From contig JANUBW010000008.1 in the NCBI GenBank assembly GCA_024809215.1, forward strand, positions 1 through 64,000: DNA of 64,000 bases. The letters run 5' to 3'. The position numbers were made by a program, and so were the translations under genes. Position 1 is the first letter of the stretch. Each line of letters starts with the position of its first letter. The notes under the pieces were generated by a model. That model saw nothing but the letters and a program-made list of their open reading frames with translations. It was not told the DNA's origin and did not search any database. Source of the stretch: Niastella sp. OAS944. GTDB taxonomy: Bacteria; Bacteroidota; Bacteroidia; Chitinophagales; Chitinophagaceae. Positions 28,401 through 37,413 of this stretch are shown here, piece after piece.

Positions 28401-28827
28401 GTTTGATTTTTCTTTTCAGCTAGTTAATAGAAAAGGCCCTAATTATTACTTTGGAAATGCTGCAGGTGCGTATATGAATTATAATCAACCAGTTTCGGTA
28501 TTGCAACGTTGGCGTAAACCTGGCGATATAAGTTCTATACAACGATACAATTCAAATTTTGGTTTATATTCGCCATCTTCAGAAGCTAGTATTAGTGATG
28601 CCGCCTATGGTGATGCATCGTTTGCTCGACTCAAAAATATTTCATTGTCATGGATGATACCAGGTTCTTGGTATAAACGCGCTGGATTGACACATGGTCG
28701 ATTATATATGCAAGGACAGAATTTGCTTACAATCACAAATTATATAGGGCTTGATCCAGAGACTTTAAATTCAGTCAGCCTACCTCCACTTAAAGTAATT
28801 ACAGTTGGTTTGCAGGTTGGATTTTAA
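25402..28827 (+). CDS. SusC/RagA TonB-dependent receptor with STN domain, locus A
   Basis: 1141-aa outer-membrane importer. An N-terminal extension of about 40 residues precedes the signal peptide core (MKLIAFLILATCLQVNA). Next come an STN signalling domain (VTLSEREVHIEKIFTEIKKQTGFNFLY), a CarboxypepD-like domain (VTDNEGRPLPGANVKVRGS), a TonB box-like ETVVIGYGT, the SusC plug signature (NPLLALQGRVPGLFI, DPFYVIDGVPY, LKDADATAIYGSRGANGVILITTKKG) and a 22-strand-type barrel. The STN domain connects it to the FecR/ECF pair upstream. The long N-terminus is kept because the upstream leader hairpin is positioned relative to this ATG at both loci; a start at the inner Met is possible. Substrate unknown, probably peptide or glycan fragments. 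Confidence 0.93.
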   Translation: MQIIVCKRWHLLHSSSSKAVQPKLTTGAANTGALVQKALRIMKLIAFLILATCLQVNATDGFGQKVTLSEREVHIEKIFTEIKKQTGFNFLYTSNILANTHRVTVDVTNALMTEVLDMVVAGQGLEYRVKGDDKLIIIKQKQYIKAIAGIQELKSGPIDVSGSVTDNEGRPLPGANVKVRGSNVGVVTDKDGRFYLKDIPENSVLEISYVGHDIKTFTVRSSGIVNIALEQKLSMMDETVVIGYGTTTNRLKTGNVGVVKAEDIAKQPVNNPLLALQGRVPGLFITQANGLPGSGVQVTIQGKNSLNRGSDPFYVIDGVPYTSLLLANYGSVLGNSAAHGSAQTTSGNPLSFLNPADIESISILKDADATAIYGSRGANGVILITTKKGKSGQTRIDINMQTGWGKVARKLDLLDTHQYQEMRREAKRNDNAAITDADYDINGFWDTTRYTDWQKELIGNASHYTDVNGTVSGGNINTQVLVGVGYHRETTVFPGDLSDQKGSVHFSINNVSTNQKFRLLLTGSYLEDNNRIISRDLTEDAIKLAPNAPNIYTEDGLLNWMPNASGVSSWTNPLAYLNNRYKNKTKNLVGNAVVSYKIIPDLEIKSSFGYTNLQANEIVTYPLVSSAPEDRITTIRSALYSNNNISSWIIEPQVSYKTKFGKNQLEVLIGTTIQQNISNGLRLRGETYNSDVVLDDVRSAAKVVIDGTVNSVYKYNALFSRLTYNLIDKYIINLTLRRDGSSRFGPGNQFHNFGAAGIGWIFSKERFIQNELPFISFGKLTASYGSTGNDQIGDYQFMSLYSSSSDGVPYQGVNGMLAGGLPNALLQWEETKKLNLGLNVGLFKERVILAANYFQNRSSNQLLNYNLPIQTGFGSIFRNLPATVQNSGWEFTLSTSNINTKDFSWSCDFNLTVPKNQLLKFNNIENSGYNNTYFVGKSITLTKVNSWAGVNPSTGTYQFLDNEGKLTSSPNSSKDRTVLINNSPILYGGIHNNIRYKRFEFDFSFQLVNRKGPNYYFGNAAGAYMNYNQPVSVLQRWRKPGDISSIQRYNSNFGLYSPSSEASISDAAYGDASFARLKNISLSWMIPGSWYKRAGLTHGRLYMQGQNLLTITNYIGLDPETLNSVSLPPLKVITVGLQVGF

Positions 28828-28842
28828 AATTTAGTTTGATAA

Positions 28843-30276
28843 ATGAAATTTATGAAAAAAAATATTAAATATATAATCCCCTTTTTTTTATTTGTAGGCT
28901 TATTAGTAATAGGAACTAGCGCTTGCAAAAAAATGGTGGAAGTAAATTCTCCTGTTACAAGTACTTCTGCAAGTTTAGTGTTCTCTGCTGATGCTACAGC
29001 TGCAGCAGTTTTAACAGGCCTTTATGCTAGTTTTAACAGATTTGGTGTTAATAGTATTAATTCAGGGCCGGGGTCTCTATCATTTTTTGGTGGCTTAGCT
29101 GCTGACGAATTCAAGTTGCATGCAGGTGTTCCTGGCGCACCCCTTTTTTACTATACTAATTCTTTAACCAGTTCCAATATAGGCGGTGGTTATTGGGAGC
29201 CGCTTTATCAAAAAATATTTACTATTAATTCGGCAGTTGAAGGACTTACTGCTGCTACAGCTTTAACCCCAACTGTTAAGAATCAATTATTGGGCGAAGC
29301 AAAATTTATGCGTGCCTTCATTTATTTCTATTTGGTTACTCTTTATGGTGATGTACCGTTAGTAGTAAGTACCGATTATTTAATAAACTCGGTAATGCCA
29401 CGTACCCCCAAATCAGAAGTTTGGCAACAAGTCATAAATGATTTAAAAGATGCTGAAAGTTTATTAAGCCCTAACTATCTGAATGCAGATATTCTGAGCA
29501 CTACAGATGATCGGCTTCGCCCAACAAAATGGGCTGCAGCTGCCATGCTGAGCAGAGTGTTTCTGTATCAACAGAAATGGAGAGAAGCTGAAGTTGCAGC
29601 GACAACTGTAATAAGCAACAATACTTTATATGATACTGTATCATTAACAAATTCAGTGTTTAGTAAAGCAAGCAAAGAAGCAATTTGGCAATTGCAACCC
29701 GTTAATACGGGTTGGAATACAGGGGATGCCAGGCTATTTATCATTCCAGCAACGGGGCCAAGTGGCGGGAATCCTGTTTACTTGAGCAATTTTCTTCTTA
29801 ATAGCTTTGAAAATGGCGATAATCGAAAAACTGCATGGGTAAAAAGTGTTATTCTTGGCAGCACTACTTATTACTATCCATATAAATATACAATTGTTGC
29901 ACCAAATGTTCCTGTAAATGAGTTTCAGGTGGTGTTAAGACTAGGTGAACTTTACCTCAATCGGGCCGAAGCAAAAGCTCAACTGGGTGATGCTGCTGGT
30001 GCCATTGATGATCTGAATGTCATAAGGAAAAGGGCAAGACTATTAAGTTATCCTGGTTCGACGGATAAATCCTCTTTGCTGGCTGCTATTTTACACGAAC
30101 GCCAGGTGGAGCTATTTACGGAATGGGGGCATCGCTGGTTAGATTTGAAAAGAACAGGAGCAGTGGACTCTGTAATGGCTGTGGTTACACCACAAAAAGG
30201 TGGAACTTGGGATACAAATTCGCAATGGTTTCCCATTTCTCAAACGGAATTACAGCGGAATCCTTTTTTAGAGTAA
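28843..30276 (+). CDS. SusD/RagB nutrient-binding lipoprotein, locus A
   Basis: 477-aa SusD-like lipoprotein; lipobox GTSAC with the anchor on Cys28. The helical TPR-like framework is recognisable (AAVLTGLYASFNRFG, VKNQLLGEAKFMRAFIYFYLVTLYGDVPLV, MLSRVFLYQQKWREAEVAATTVI) as is the C-terminal LGELYLNRAEAKAQLGD...ERQVELFTEWGHRWLDLKRTG. It forms the lid of the SusC barrel and captures the ligand. The gene starts 15 bp after susC, so they form one transcript. The second SusD at 53722 is a clear paralogue. Confidence 0.93.
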   Translation: MKFMKKNIKYIIPFFLFVGLLVIGTSACKKMVEVNSPVTSTSASLVFSADATAAAVLTGLYASFNRFGVNSINSGPGSLSFFGGLAADEFKLHAGVPGAPLFYYTNSLTSSNIGGGYWEPLYQKIFTINSAVEGLTAATALTPTVKNQLLGEAKFMRAFIYFYLVTLYGDVPLVVSTDYLINSVMPRTPKSEVWQQVINDLKDAESLLSPNYLNADILSTTDDRLRPTKWAAAAMLSRVFLYQQKWREAEVAATTVISNNTLYDTVSLTNSVFSKASKEAIWQLQPVNTGWNTGDARLFIIPATGPSGGNPVYLSNFLLNSFENGDNRKTAWVKSVILGSTTYYYPYKYTIVAPNVPVNEFQVVLRLGELYLNRAEAKAQLGDAAGAIDDLNVIRKRARLLSYPGSTDKSSLLAAILHERQVELFTEWGHRWLDLKRTGAVDSVMAVVTPQKGGTWDTNSQWFPISQTELQRNPFLE

Positions 30277-30339
30277 ATCACTTAACCTAGATTAAAGTAA
30301 TTCAATGAGGTGATTACCAAATTAACTAAAGCAATATTT

Positions 30340-31029
30340 ATGGAACATAAAAATAAATTGATTACGTTATTGTGTGCAATAATTTCTATTACTTCCTGCA
30401 AAAAGTATAAGATTGAAAGTTACTCTTTGACGTCATTAACAGCGGTAAATGCTGTTGTAGGTGGAGTCGGAATGAAAATAGGAAGCCGGGCAGTTACTAT
30501 AGGAAATAACAATTTTGCACAAATTTCATTGTTTCAGGGGAGCAATGATCTATATTTTTGGCCTGTTGCAGATTCATTACATCCATATTTTTCCGATTCA
30601 AAGTTTGTTACAGAGGATAGAGAGATATATTCCTTGTTTGTTTGTGGTCAGGCAGGAAGCACCGAAGGAGTAATAATTAAGGAAGATATTCCATACAGAA
30701 CAGATAGTACTGCAGGAATTAGATTTATCAACTTGTCCCCTAATAGCACGCCATTAAATATTACTTTGTCAACGACACCTACAATAAATGAAGTAAGTAA
30801 TCTTGCTTATAAACAGTATACTGAATTTAAAACATATCCTGGCTTTTACAACAGCGCATATACATTTCAGATAAGAGATGCTTCTGCCGCTTCACCATCT
30901 GCGCCGCTTGCAACTTTTTCACTTACGACTTCCACGGTTCCAAGATTTTCAAACGTAACCTTGGTTATTCGGGGGTTGGTGGGTACTACACCGGCATTAG
31001 GAGTGACAAGAGTTAACAACGACAGATAA
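30340..31029 (+). CDS. DUF4397 lipoprotein
   Basis: 229-aa lipoprotein; lipobox ITSC, Cys20. The body resembles DUF4397 proteins: AGIRFINLSPNSTPLNITLS followed by Tyr-containing beta strands and a VTLVIRGLVGT segment. Such lipoproteins are common accessory genes behind SusC/D pairs in Chitinophagaceae and are of unknown function. The ATG at 30340 is chosen over a GTG at 30310 because the signal peptide begins there. It has no counterpart in the second locus. Confidence 0.75.
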   Translation: MEHKNKLITLLCAIISITSCKKYKIESYSLTSLTAVNAVVGGVGMKIGSRAVTIGNNNFAQISLFQGSNDLYFWPVADSLHPYFSDSKFVTEDREIYSLFVCGQAGSTEGVIIKEDIPYRTDSTAGIRFINLSPNSTPLNITLSTTPTINEVSNLAYKQYTEFKTYPGFYNSAYTFQIRDASAASPSAPLATFSLTTSTVPRFSNVTLVIRGLVGTTPALGVTRVNNDR

Positions 31030-31141
31030 AAGATAGCAAATTTTGATTTTATGTGAAGTTCCAATTGTCATCTGCTATAAAAGATAATCCCATAATTAAA
31101 ATAAATAAAGATTAAAAAAAGAAATAAAATTAGTCTGGAAT

Positions 31142-32533
31142 ATGAAAAAACTATTCAGTCTTATCTTCCTTTTGCCTATGTTTATATATGCTCAGGAAGG
31201 AATTAAATTCGAAAAAAGTCTGACTTGGAAACAGGTGCTGCAAAAAGCGAAAGACGAAAATAAATACATATTTGCTGATTGCTATGCCACCTGGTGTGGT
31301 CCTTGTAAGATGATGGATAAAACTGTCTACTCTACTGAAAAGGTTGGTAAATATTTTAATGATAGATTTATTTCTGTCAAGGTTCAAATGGATACATCGA
31401 AGTCTGATAACGACTTTATTAAAAGTTGGTATGTTGACGCTAACATGATAAAAAATAATTTTAAAGTGACTGCTTTTCCTACTTATCTCTTCTTTTCGCC
31501 AAGTGGTGATGTTGTGCATAGAGATGTTGGTGCATTTGATTCTGATTACTTCATATGTATTGGATCTGATGCAGTAAATTCAGAAAAACAATATTATACG
31601 GTATTAGAAAAGTATCGTCGAAATGAACTCGATCTTACGTCTATAAAAACATTGGCACGCAAGGTAAAGAGAGTGGAGGGAATGGAACTAGCTCATAAAA
31701 TAGCTAACGATTTCATTAATGGATTATCAATTGATTCATTGTTTACGCAAGATAATATTCAGTTGATGACTGAATTTACAAACAACAGCAAAGACAGGGG
31801 GTTTGTAATGTTCAAGGACAGTGCAAAAAGGATAGTTGAAACAAATAAACGGATGAATGAGAGTGCCTGTAAAAATATTGTATTGAGTATTATTAATAAT
31901 GAAGAAATTAAACCATACAGTTCAATAAAGAAAGGTAAACCAGATTGGAGAATAATAAATTTAAATCTAAAAAAATATGGGCCATTGGGAGAAGAAGCTT
32001 TTAAAATATATAAACCTGGTATTATCTTTAAAACGGAGATTGAACACGCTTTAAAAATAAATTCGGATTGGAGTAAAATTTTGCCTCTGGTTGAGAAGCA
32101 AAAGCTTGGAAAAGATGCTGAATTTGTGGTTGGTTCTTGTGTTGTTTTTTATTTAAATGCCATTGGATATTATCATACAGAAAAAACATGTAAAAATTTG
32201 GTTGCTGCTGCAAGGTATTATGCAGATTCTTTTTCAACTTTTCTGACTGCAAATACATTGAATACCTGGTCATGGACAATATTTGAGAATAGTAAGGATA
32301 ATGAAGAATTAAGACAAGCGCTGGAATGGAGTAAACGTGCAAATGAACTAGAACCTGCCGCTCCCGATTTTATGGATACCTATGCAAATATTCTTTATAA
32401 ACTCGGCCTTGTACAGGAAGCTATAATTTGGCAGAAAAAAGCAATACAAGAGCTTAGAATAAAAAAATATAATAATCTGGCTGTTCAACAGAATTTAGAA
32501 AAAATGCAAAAGGGTGAGAAGACATGGCCATAA
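31142..32533 (+). CDS. secreted thioredoxin-fold protein with TPR tail, locus A
   Basis: 463 aa. Signal peptide MKKLFSLIFLLPMFIYAQ, then a thioredoxin domain with active site WCGPC (Cys52 and Cys55) and cis-Pro region VTAFPTYLFFSPSG. A helical middle of about 220 residues follows, and a C-terminal TPR-like module (ALEWSKRANELEP...MDTYANILYKLGLVQEAIIWQKKAI...KMQKGEKTWP). The same C-terminal module ends the paralogue at 48525 and, surprisingly, the GH2 enzyme at 41393. Predicted periplasmic thiol oxidoreductase. It is the last gene of the locus A plus-strand operon and is followed by a terminator. Confidence 0.88.
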   Translation: MKKLFSLIFLLPMFIYAQEGIKFEKSLTWKQVLQKAKDENKYIFADCYATWCGPCKMMDKTVYSTEKVGKYFNDRFISVKVQMDTSKSDNDFIKSWYVDANMIKNNFKVTAFPTYLFFSPSGDVVHRDVGAFDSDYFICIGSDAVNSEKQYYTVLEKYRRNELDLTSIKTLARKVKRVEGMELAHKIANDFINGLSIDSLFTQDNIQLMTEFTNNSKDRGFVMFKDSAKRIVETNKRMNESACKNIVLSIINNEEIKPYSSIKKGKPDWRIINLNLKKYGPLGEEAFKIYKPGIIFKTEIEHALKINSDWSKILPLVEKQKLGKDAEFVVGSCVVFYLNAIGYYHTEKTCKNLVAAARYYADSFSTFLTANTLNTWSWTIFENSKDNEELRQALEWSKRANELEPAAPDFMDTYANILYKLGLVQEAIIWQKKAIQELRIKKYNNLAVQQNLEKMQKGEKTWP

Positions 32534-32620
32534 TAGTATAATTTATTTAAACAATTTGCATTTAATTTTCAGTTACGGATTAAAATGAAAATTTGTCGTC
32601 ATGTCTATATGGAGATTTAC

Positions 32621-32660
32621 AAAAAAGAGGCTTATCTCAAAATGAGAAGCCTCTTTTTTT
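32621..32660. terminator. bidirectional rho-independent terminator
   Basis: Stem AAAAGAGGCTT..TCTC / GAGAAGCCTCTTTT with a two-base bulge, A-tract before and T7 after. It separates the plus-strand SusC/D operon from the convergent DUF6520 gene. Confidence 0.85.
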
Positions 32661-32727
32661 GGCAATTGCCTAATGACTAAAGATTCTATTTAAAAAATAG
32701 TATCAATTAACAACGATAATTTTACAA

Positions 32728-33003
32728 TTATTCTTTGGTCGTTGTTGTAAGTGTTGTACAGGTTACTAACGGTCCATTCGGAATAGTAGAAACACAAGCA
32801 TGGCCCAATACATCATAATCAGCTGGAGCGCCACCAGATTGAGTTTCTTTGATAGTGAAGGTTGTAAATGTATTTAATTCACAAATTCCGCTAGCTGTAT
32901 TACAAAAGGCAAATTGTCTTGGTTGTTTTGCCTTGAAAGCTAATGCGCCTCCTACTACTGCCAAAACTGTAAGTGCTGTCAAAAATATTTTTGCTTTTTT
33001 CAT
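32728..33003 (-). CDS. DUF6520 small secreted peptide 1
   Basis: 91 aa. A hydrophobic leader (KKAKIFLTALTVLAVVGGALAF) precedes a 65-residue mature region with four cysteines (FAFCNT, GICEL, HACVS, VTCTT) and a Thr-rich tail TCTTLTTTTKE. It belongs to the Bacteroidota DUF6520 family of unknown function. The even cysteine number and neighbouring TlpA, thioredoxin-TPR and MauE genes suggest disulfides. Relatives at 40352 and 59407 keep the same leader and the C-terminal C-T-T motif. An AGCTTTTT hairpin lies just upstream of the start. Confidence 0.85.
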   Translation of the reverse strand: MKKAKIFLTALTVLAVVGGALAFKAKQPRQFAFCNTASGICELNTFTTFTIKETQSGGAPADYDVLGHACVSTIPNGPLVTCTTLTTTTKE

Positions 33004-33013
33004 AAATATTTTT

Positions 33014-33033
33014 GCTTTTTGAATTTAAAAAGC
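33014..33033 (-). promoter_or_regulatory. leader hairpin upstream of DUF6520 peptide 1
   Basis: GCTTTTT-N6-AAAAAGC stem ending 10 nt before the start codon. The same stem with a 5-nt loop lies at the same place before DUF6520 peptide 3, and both are preceded by a similar GTAGGCA-ATTT leader. It could occlude the ribosome-binding region. Confidence 0.55.
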
Positions 33034-33222
33034 TAAACTTTATTTTAGTAAATTTGCCTACACTTATTTATAACTTCATAGTGAAGGCGGCAGGCAATTG
33101 CCCCCTCTTGAAGTATCCGGATATTGTGTTCTTATCAAATTAGAGTGAAGGCTTATTGATAAGAAATGCTTTATCTGAGTTAATATATGGTCTTGCACTT
33201 TCAATTCTCTCTATTCAGGTAA

Positions 33223-36200
33223 TTATGCTGAAAACTGTATATGCCCTACTTCCTTAGATATATAGTTAGTTTCATGTTGTCTGGCGACTTTTATAATATA
33301 TTCTATAAATAGGCAAGCAAAGGCAATTGATACAATAATGGGAAACAGTTGGAATCGTAAAGCAATGGGAGATGCGAACACACTAAATCCAAAGTTTAAT
33401 AACCAAAATGTTGTCACCAATAATATGGCTTTGTTAAGCCATGGCTGCTTTTTATATCCCTGAAACATTAAGTAGCCCATTAATCCAAACAAAAAAACAA
33501 TGTGTAGCATACCTGCCATAATCGGTAAAAAATCCAGTATCTGTACGTCAAAGTCCTTAAACCTGCTTGTTATTTTTCTGCTTTTATACCCAAACCATTG
33601 TTGGGCAATGGGAGCTACGCTATCCTTACCAGTGCTGTATTGTTCCAAAAATTCTACTGGTGGAGCATAAAACTTTACGGCGTTCGGCCAAATATAGTAC
33701 TGCAAAAATGCAAGTGGATGCTTTCTGATAATATAGGATCCATAACCACTATATAAAGGACCAACTGCTGCCCAGCGTTTTAAATCTTTTTTAGATGTAT
33801 CATTTTTAGAATGATCTACCATATATTTTTGAAGTGGCAAGCCTGGCGTCCACATATAAACGGTACTTGCTTTCATTTTTTCATGAGGAAAACGTTTAAG
33901 ATCTTTGGTGGTATCAAAATAAGTACTTATCATTTTATCAATTTCCCTTAATCTAGTAGGTACAATAGTTCGGTCGGCTTTGTCTACATAGCGGTAAGCA
34001 TACATCGCATTATTCGCTAATTGCCAACCACTAAATGGTGAGAACTGCCAAACTCCTGTTAGCTTTTTGTATTGATTCCCTGTATATAATACAAATAAGC
34101 CAATCAATGCTACTCCAATTGCGGGTCCTGCTATTTTCATCCACCATTTCTGTTTTGATAGCAAAAAGGCAATGCCCGCTATTATTGGATAGTACATCGC
34201 ATTATACCTTATTGTAAAAACACAAAATAAAATAAGTCCGTTCCATATGATTAATTTAGTAGTAGGACGATGAATAATCCATATTAATTGAGTAAGCCAC
34301 ATAAGACTGAGTGCCAGAAATAAAGTATCACTGCTTACATAGTTAGACAGATACAGAAATACTGGATTAAGTATTAGAAAGGCCAAAAGAAATATTTGTG
34401 CTGGCTTACCCGGCTTGTAGAAGTAAAAAATTGTAAACAAAAAAACTAGAAGGCTAATATTCAATAATAAGTATTGAAAGGCTACCAGGATTAAATCTGA
34501 CTTAGTAAAAACGCTAAATAATCTTAAGAAATTAGAATAACCAACAGGATAGGTATTAATGGATAAATTTTGATATGCTGTCTCCAGGTATACATATGAA
34601 TCCCCATTAATAAAACTAGCAAACGGATAAAAATATTTAAATACGGCAAACTGTATTATAATAGCGATAGCAGAGCAATACAAGTATATTCTGTTTCGCT
34701 TGTCGTTATATAAGAATGCCTTAAAAGGAACTACGGATTCTAATTCAGGAAACGAAGCTGTTGGTTTGTTGGTTCTTTTTGAATCCGTAATGTCGTTATC
34801 TACACTCATTTCATTTGAGTTGCTAGAAATATTAGGTTCATTGTTGTTGTTAATATGGTTATTGTCTTTTGACTTTTCTTCATGATACTCCTGTTCAGTA
34901 TTAATCTCCCATATATTCCCTTTACTGGTAACACCTGCACAAATATTATCTACTGACACCATAGCGGTCAACATACTGTGATCACTATTGTTATACTTGT
35001 GCATACCATTACGGCCTACAAGGAATAAATTTTCAAACCGGTCAGTATATTCTTTAACTTTGTCAAATTGATTATACGTGCCAAAATAAGCTGGGTAGGT
35101 CTTTTCCATCCGCTGAACCGTGCTGTCCAGAACATCTTCTACCTTCGCTAGACCCATTTTTTCCAGTTCTTCAACGGCTGTCCGTTCTATTTCTTCATTG
35201 GTCAAACTCCAGAATGCATCCCCTTCGTTGCAAAAGTATTCCATACCCAGCCAGACGGTGTTTGGGTCTTTGACCATATAGGGGCTCCAGTTATTAAAGA
35301 TCTGTAAGCGGCCTACTTTTACATCCCTTTCCTGTATGTAGATCCAGGTATCGGGTAAGATCTTTTGACTGTTTATTGAGGTTAGTTTTTTCAACAGTAT
35401 ACCTATAGTTATAAAATCACGGTACTGTAATCCTGCAGCTATTTCCTTTACATCTGATGGTACTTGTCCATTCATTCCTGCTATCAGTTCCTGTACAGGC
35501 ATGGTGCTAAAAAAATAATCCCCTGTATATTCTGTTTGTACGCCAGACTCTTTAATTTCTGTGATAACGCCTGTTACTTTATTGTTGGAGGTAAGTATTT
35601 TTTTTACGCTTTCATGCATGATGATGATTCCACCCATTTCTTGTACCTGGCGCGCTACTTCCTCCCATAACTGTCCGGGACCTAGTGCTGGATAGAGGAA
35701 TTGTTCTATTAAGCTGGTTTCTGTGTTCTTCTGTGCAATATCACTACTTTTCTTTTTCTTCATCATCGTTTGCGCGGCATGTTGTATGGCTTTACTAATA
35801 GATACGCCTTTTATCCGTTGGGCTCCCCATTCCGCGGAGATTTCATTACAGGGAACGCCCCAAACTTTTTCAGTATAGTCTTTGAAAAAAAGTAAATATA
35901 GTTTTACGCCAAACCGGTTAATTAAAAAATCCTCTAGGCTTTTTTCTGGTTTGCGTGGGAATAGTTGGGCCTTCAGATATGAAATAAGAATGCCAAGCGT
36001 TCGCACCGCTCCAAGCTTCTGTAAAGTGTCAATAGATAATTGTATAGGATAGGTAAAGAACTTTCGTAGAAAATAAATGCGTGATAAGCGTTTACGAATC
36101 AGCATCATTTTGCTTTCATCTTCAGGAGCTAACCTGGAATGTGCTTCTTCTTGTTTTATGGTACGATGTTTTCGCTGATAAGTAATAGTAGTATAAGTAT

Positions 36201-36441
36201 CCACATTAGGTTGGACTGGCATGATATTCAACCACCAGTTCATCACCCGGTCGCTTTTTGAAAAAAAGCGATGCCCTCCAATATCCATCCGGTTCCCTTT
36301 ATAATTAATGGTCTTGGATATGCCGCCTATATCACCAGATTTTTCGAGAATGATGGGTTTAATGTCTGTACGTTTCAGTAACTCATATGCTGCGGTAAGA
36401 CCAGCCGGACCTGCGCCTATTATGATAGCTTTTTTGCCCAT
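33223..36441 (-). CDS. flavoprotein (UGM/protoporphyrinogen-oxidase-like) fused to GT-C-like membrane enzyme
   Basis: 1072 aa, a fusion of two proteins. Residues 1 to about 520 are an FAD-binding amine-oxidase/UDP-galactopyranose mutase-like flavoprotein ([64 protein letters not shown]). An Asn/Ser-rich linker follows (about 520-575). The rest is a polytopic protein with about 11 membrane segments and a GT-C-like first loop ([16 protein letters not shown], Asp likely catalytic). In locus B these are two separate genes (63058 and 60600), so the fusion indicates that they work together. The inner Met at 36441 is chosen because the GxGxxG loop follows directly. Predicted role: redox rearrangement of a lipid- or nucleotide-linked sugar and transfer across the membrane. 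Confidence 0.85.
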   Translation of the reverse strand: MGKKAIIIGAGPAGLTAAYELLKRTDIKPIILEKSGDIGGISKTINYKGNRMDIGGHRFFSKSDRVMNWWLNIMPVQPNVDTYTTITYQRKHRTIKQEEAHSRLAPEDESKMMLIRKRLSRIYFLRKFFTYPIQLSIDTLQKLGAVRTLGILISYLKAQLFPRKPEKSLEDFLINRFGVKLYLLFFKDYTEKVWGVPCNEISAEWGAQRIKGVSISKAIQHAAQTMMKKKKSSDIAQKNTETSLIEQFLYPALGPGQLWEEVARQVQEMGGIIIMHESVKKILTSNNKVTGVITEIKESGVQTEYTGDYFFSTMPVQELIAGMNGQVPSDVKEIAAGLQYRDFITIGILLKKLTSINSQKILPDTWIYIQERDVKVGRLQIFNNWSPYMVKDPNTVWLGMEYFCNEGDAFWSLTNEEIERTAVEELEKMGLAKVEDVLDSTVQRMEKTYPAYFGTYNQFDKVKEYTDRFENLFLVGRNGMHKYNNSDHSMLTAMVSVDNICAGVTSKGNIWEINTEQEYHEEKSKDNNHINNNNEPNISSNSNEMSVDNDITDSKRTNKPTASFPELESVVPFKAFLYNDKRNRIYLYCSAIAIIIQFAVFKYFYPFASFINGDSYVYLETAYQNLSINTYPVGYSNFLRLFSVFTKSDLILVAFQYLLLNISLLVFLFTIFYFYKPGKPAQIFLLAFLILNPVFLYLSNYVSSDTLFLALSLMWLTQLIWIIHRPTTKLIIWNGLILFCVFTIRYNAMYYPIIAGIAFLLSKQKWWMKIAGPAIGVALIGLFVLYTGNQYKKLTGVWQFSPFSGWQLANNAMYAYRYVDKADRTIVPTRLREIDKMISTYFDTTKDLKRFPHEKMKASTVYMWTPGLPLQKYMVDHSKNDTSKKDLKRWAAVGPLYSGYGSYIIRKHPLAFLQYYIWPNAVKFYAPPVEFLEQYSTGKDSVAPIAQQWFGYKSRKITSRFKDFDVQILDFLPIMAGMLHIVFLFGLMGYLMFQGYKKQPWLNKAILLVTTFWLLNFGFSVFASPIALRFQLFPIIVSIAFACLFIEYIIKVARQHETNYISKEVGHIQFSA

Positions 36442-36536
36442 AGTTTCATTTTTTAATGGCAATACAACGCCGATAAGTTCAAGACCTCTATATTTTATTC
36501 GTTATAAGTAACAGTGAATATACTTGGTATTCCAAA

Positions 36537-37028
36537 CTACTGCTCAGCTACTTTTTTTATCTGGCTGCTATAAATCTTACCCATAAACGTATTAGTCAGT
36601 TTTTGGTCTTTTCCGTAAATGGCTAAATAAGGCACACCACTTACTTCAAAGTAATTGCCCATCGCACCTGAAGTGTCTATTCCTGTTGATATGTTGGGGT
36701 ATTTCGCCAGTTCATATTCTTTCCAGAACTTTTTCATTTCATCGAATGGATAAGGGGTGATAAAATAAAACTGATTGGCTTTTAATTGATCCATATCTTC
36801 TATAATCTCTTTTGTTTGGGCTTTGCAATATGGGCAGTGTGGATTAAAATAATAAAGGATAACTGGTTTGCCTTTTGGGGCTTGGTTGGTATTTACCCAT
36901 GTAGAACTATCTGGCAGCAGCAAGTTAAAACCTGGTAATGGTTTTCCCTCCATGCCTGTTTTTTGGGGTTCGGCGCCAAAGCATCCGACAAGGCAAGTTA
37001 TGACAAATGCGATACTGAGTTTTTTCAT
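36537..37028 (-). CDS. TlpA-like thioredoxin lipoprotein, locus A
   Basis: 163-aa lipoprotein; lipobox LVGC (Cys16) followed by FGAEPQ. A TlpA/AhpC-like thioredoxin fold carries the active site CPYC (65-68) and the cis-Pro motif GVPYLAIY. The CPYC pair is the glutaredoxin-type sequence, unusual for TlpA proteins. The copy at 59942 has the lipid Cys and CPYC at the same residue numbers. It is the first gene of the minus-strand unit with the fusion flavoprotein and the DUF6520 gene. Predicted periplasmic thiol reductant or oxidant, possibly for DUF6520 cysteines. Confidence 0.88.
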   Translation of the reverse strand: MKKLSIAFVITCLVGCFGAEPQKTGMEGKPLPGFNLLLPDSSTWVNTNQAPKGKPVILYYFNPHCPYCKAQTKEIIEDMDQLKANQFYFITPYPFDEMKKFWKEYELAKYPNISTGIDTSGAMGNYFEVSGVPYLAIYGKDQKLTNTFMGKIYSSQIKKVAEQ

Positions 37029-37413
37029 ATTACTGAGCGTTTGTGATCCGTGTTTCAATAGCAAGGTAGGATCAAAAATGTATGAGTGTAGGGTGATATG
37101 ATATGATATCAGTCCCGTTTGATATGAGATTGGGCTAAAGTTATTTTAAGGGCGGTTTTTGTAAAATATTTCTAAGATTTCCTTTTTTGTAGAGACTTCT
37201 ACTCTGCCATTGTTTATAGAGGATATAAAAGCTATTAAATTATTGACTATAAACTGTACTAAATAATATAACCAAATTTCTATTAGATTTAAACGTATAC
37301 ATAACTGGCGAAAAATGTTGGTATATGTTAGACGGATATTTTGCCATTTATTTTTCGTAACTTAATTAATGTATCTACTTTGTGTAAACGATTATCATAA
37401 TAAAGTAAAAATT
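37029..37413. other. divergent promoter region
   Basis: 385 bp, very AT-rich, between the TlpA-like gene and the amidohydrolase. It should hold two promoters, but no consensus pair stands out. An in-frame ATG at 37369 would lengthen the amidohydrolase by 15 hydrophilic residues; the signal peptide starts at 37414. No small gene is seen. Confidence 0.35.

Noticed and set aside
32728..33003. DUF6520 GG motif as a bacteriocin double-glycine leader
   Set aside because: The GG lies inside a hydrophobic Sec-like core and no peptidase-containing ABC transporter is nearby.
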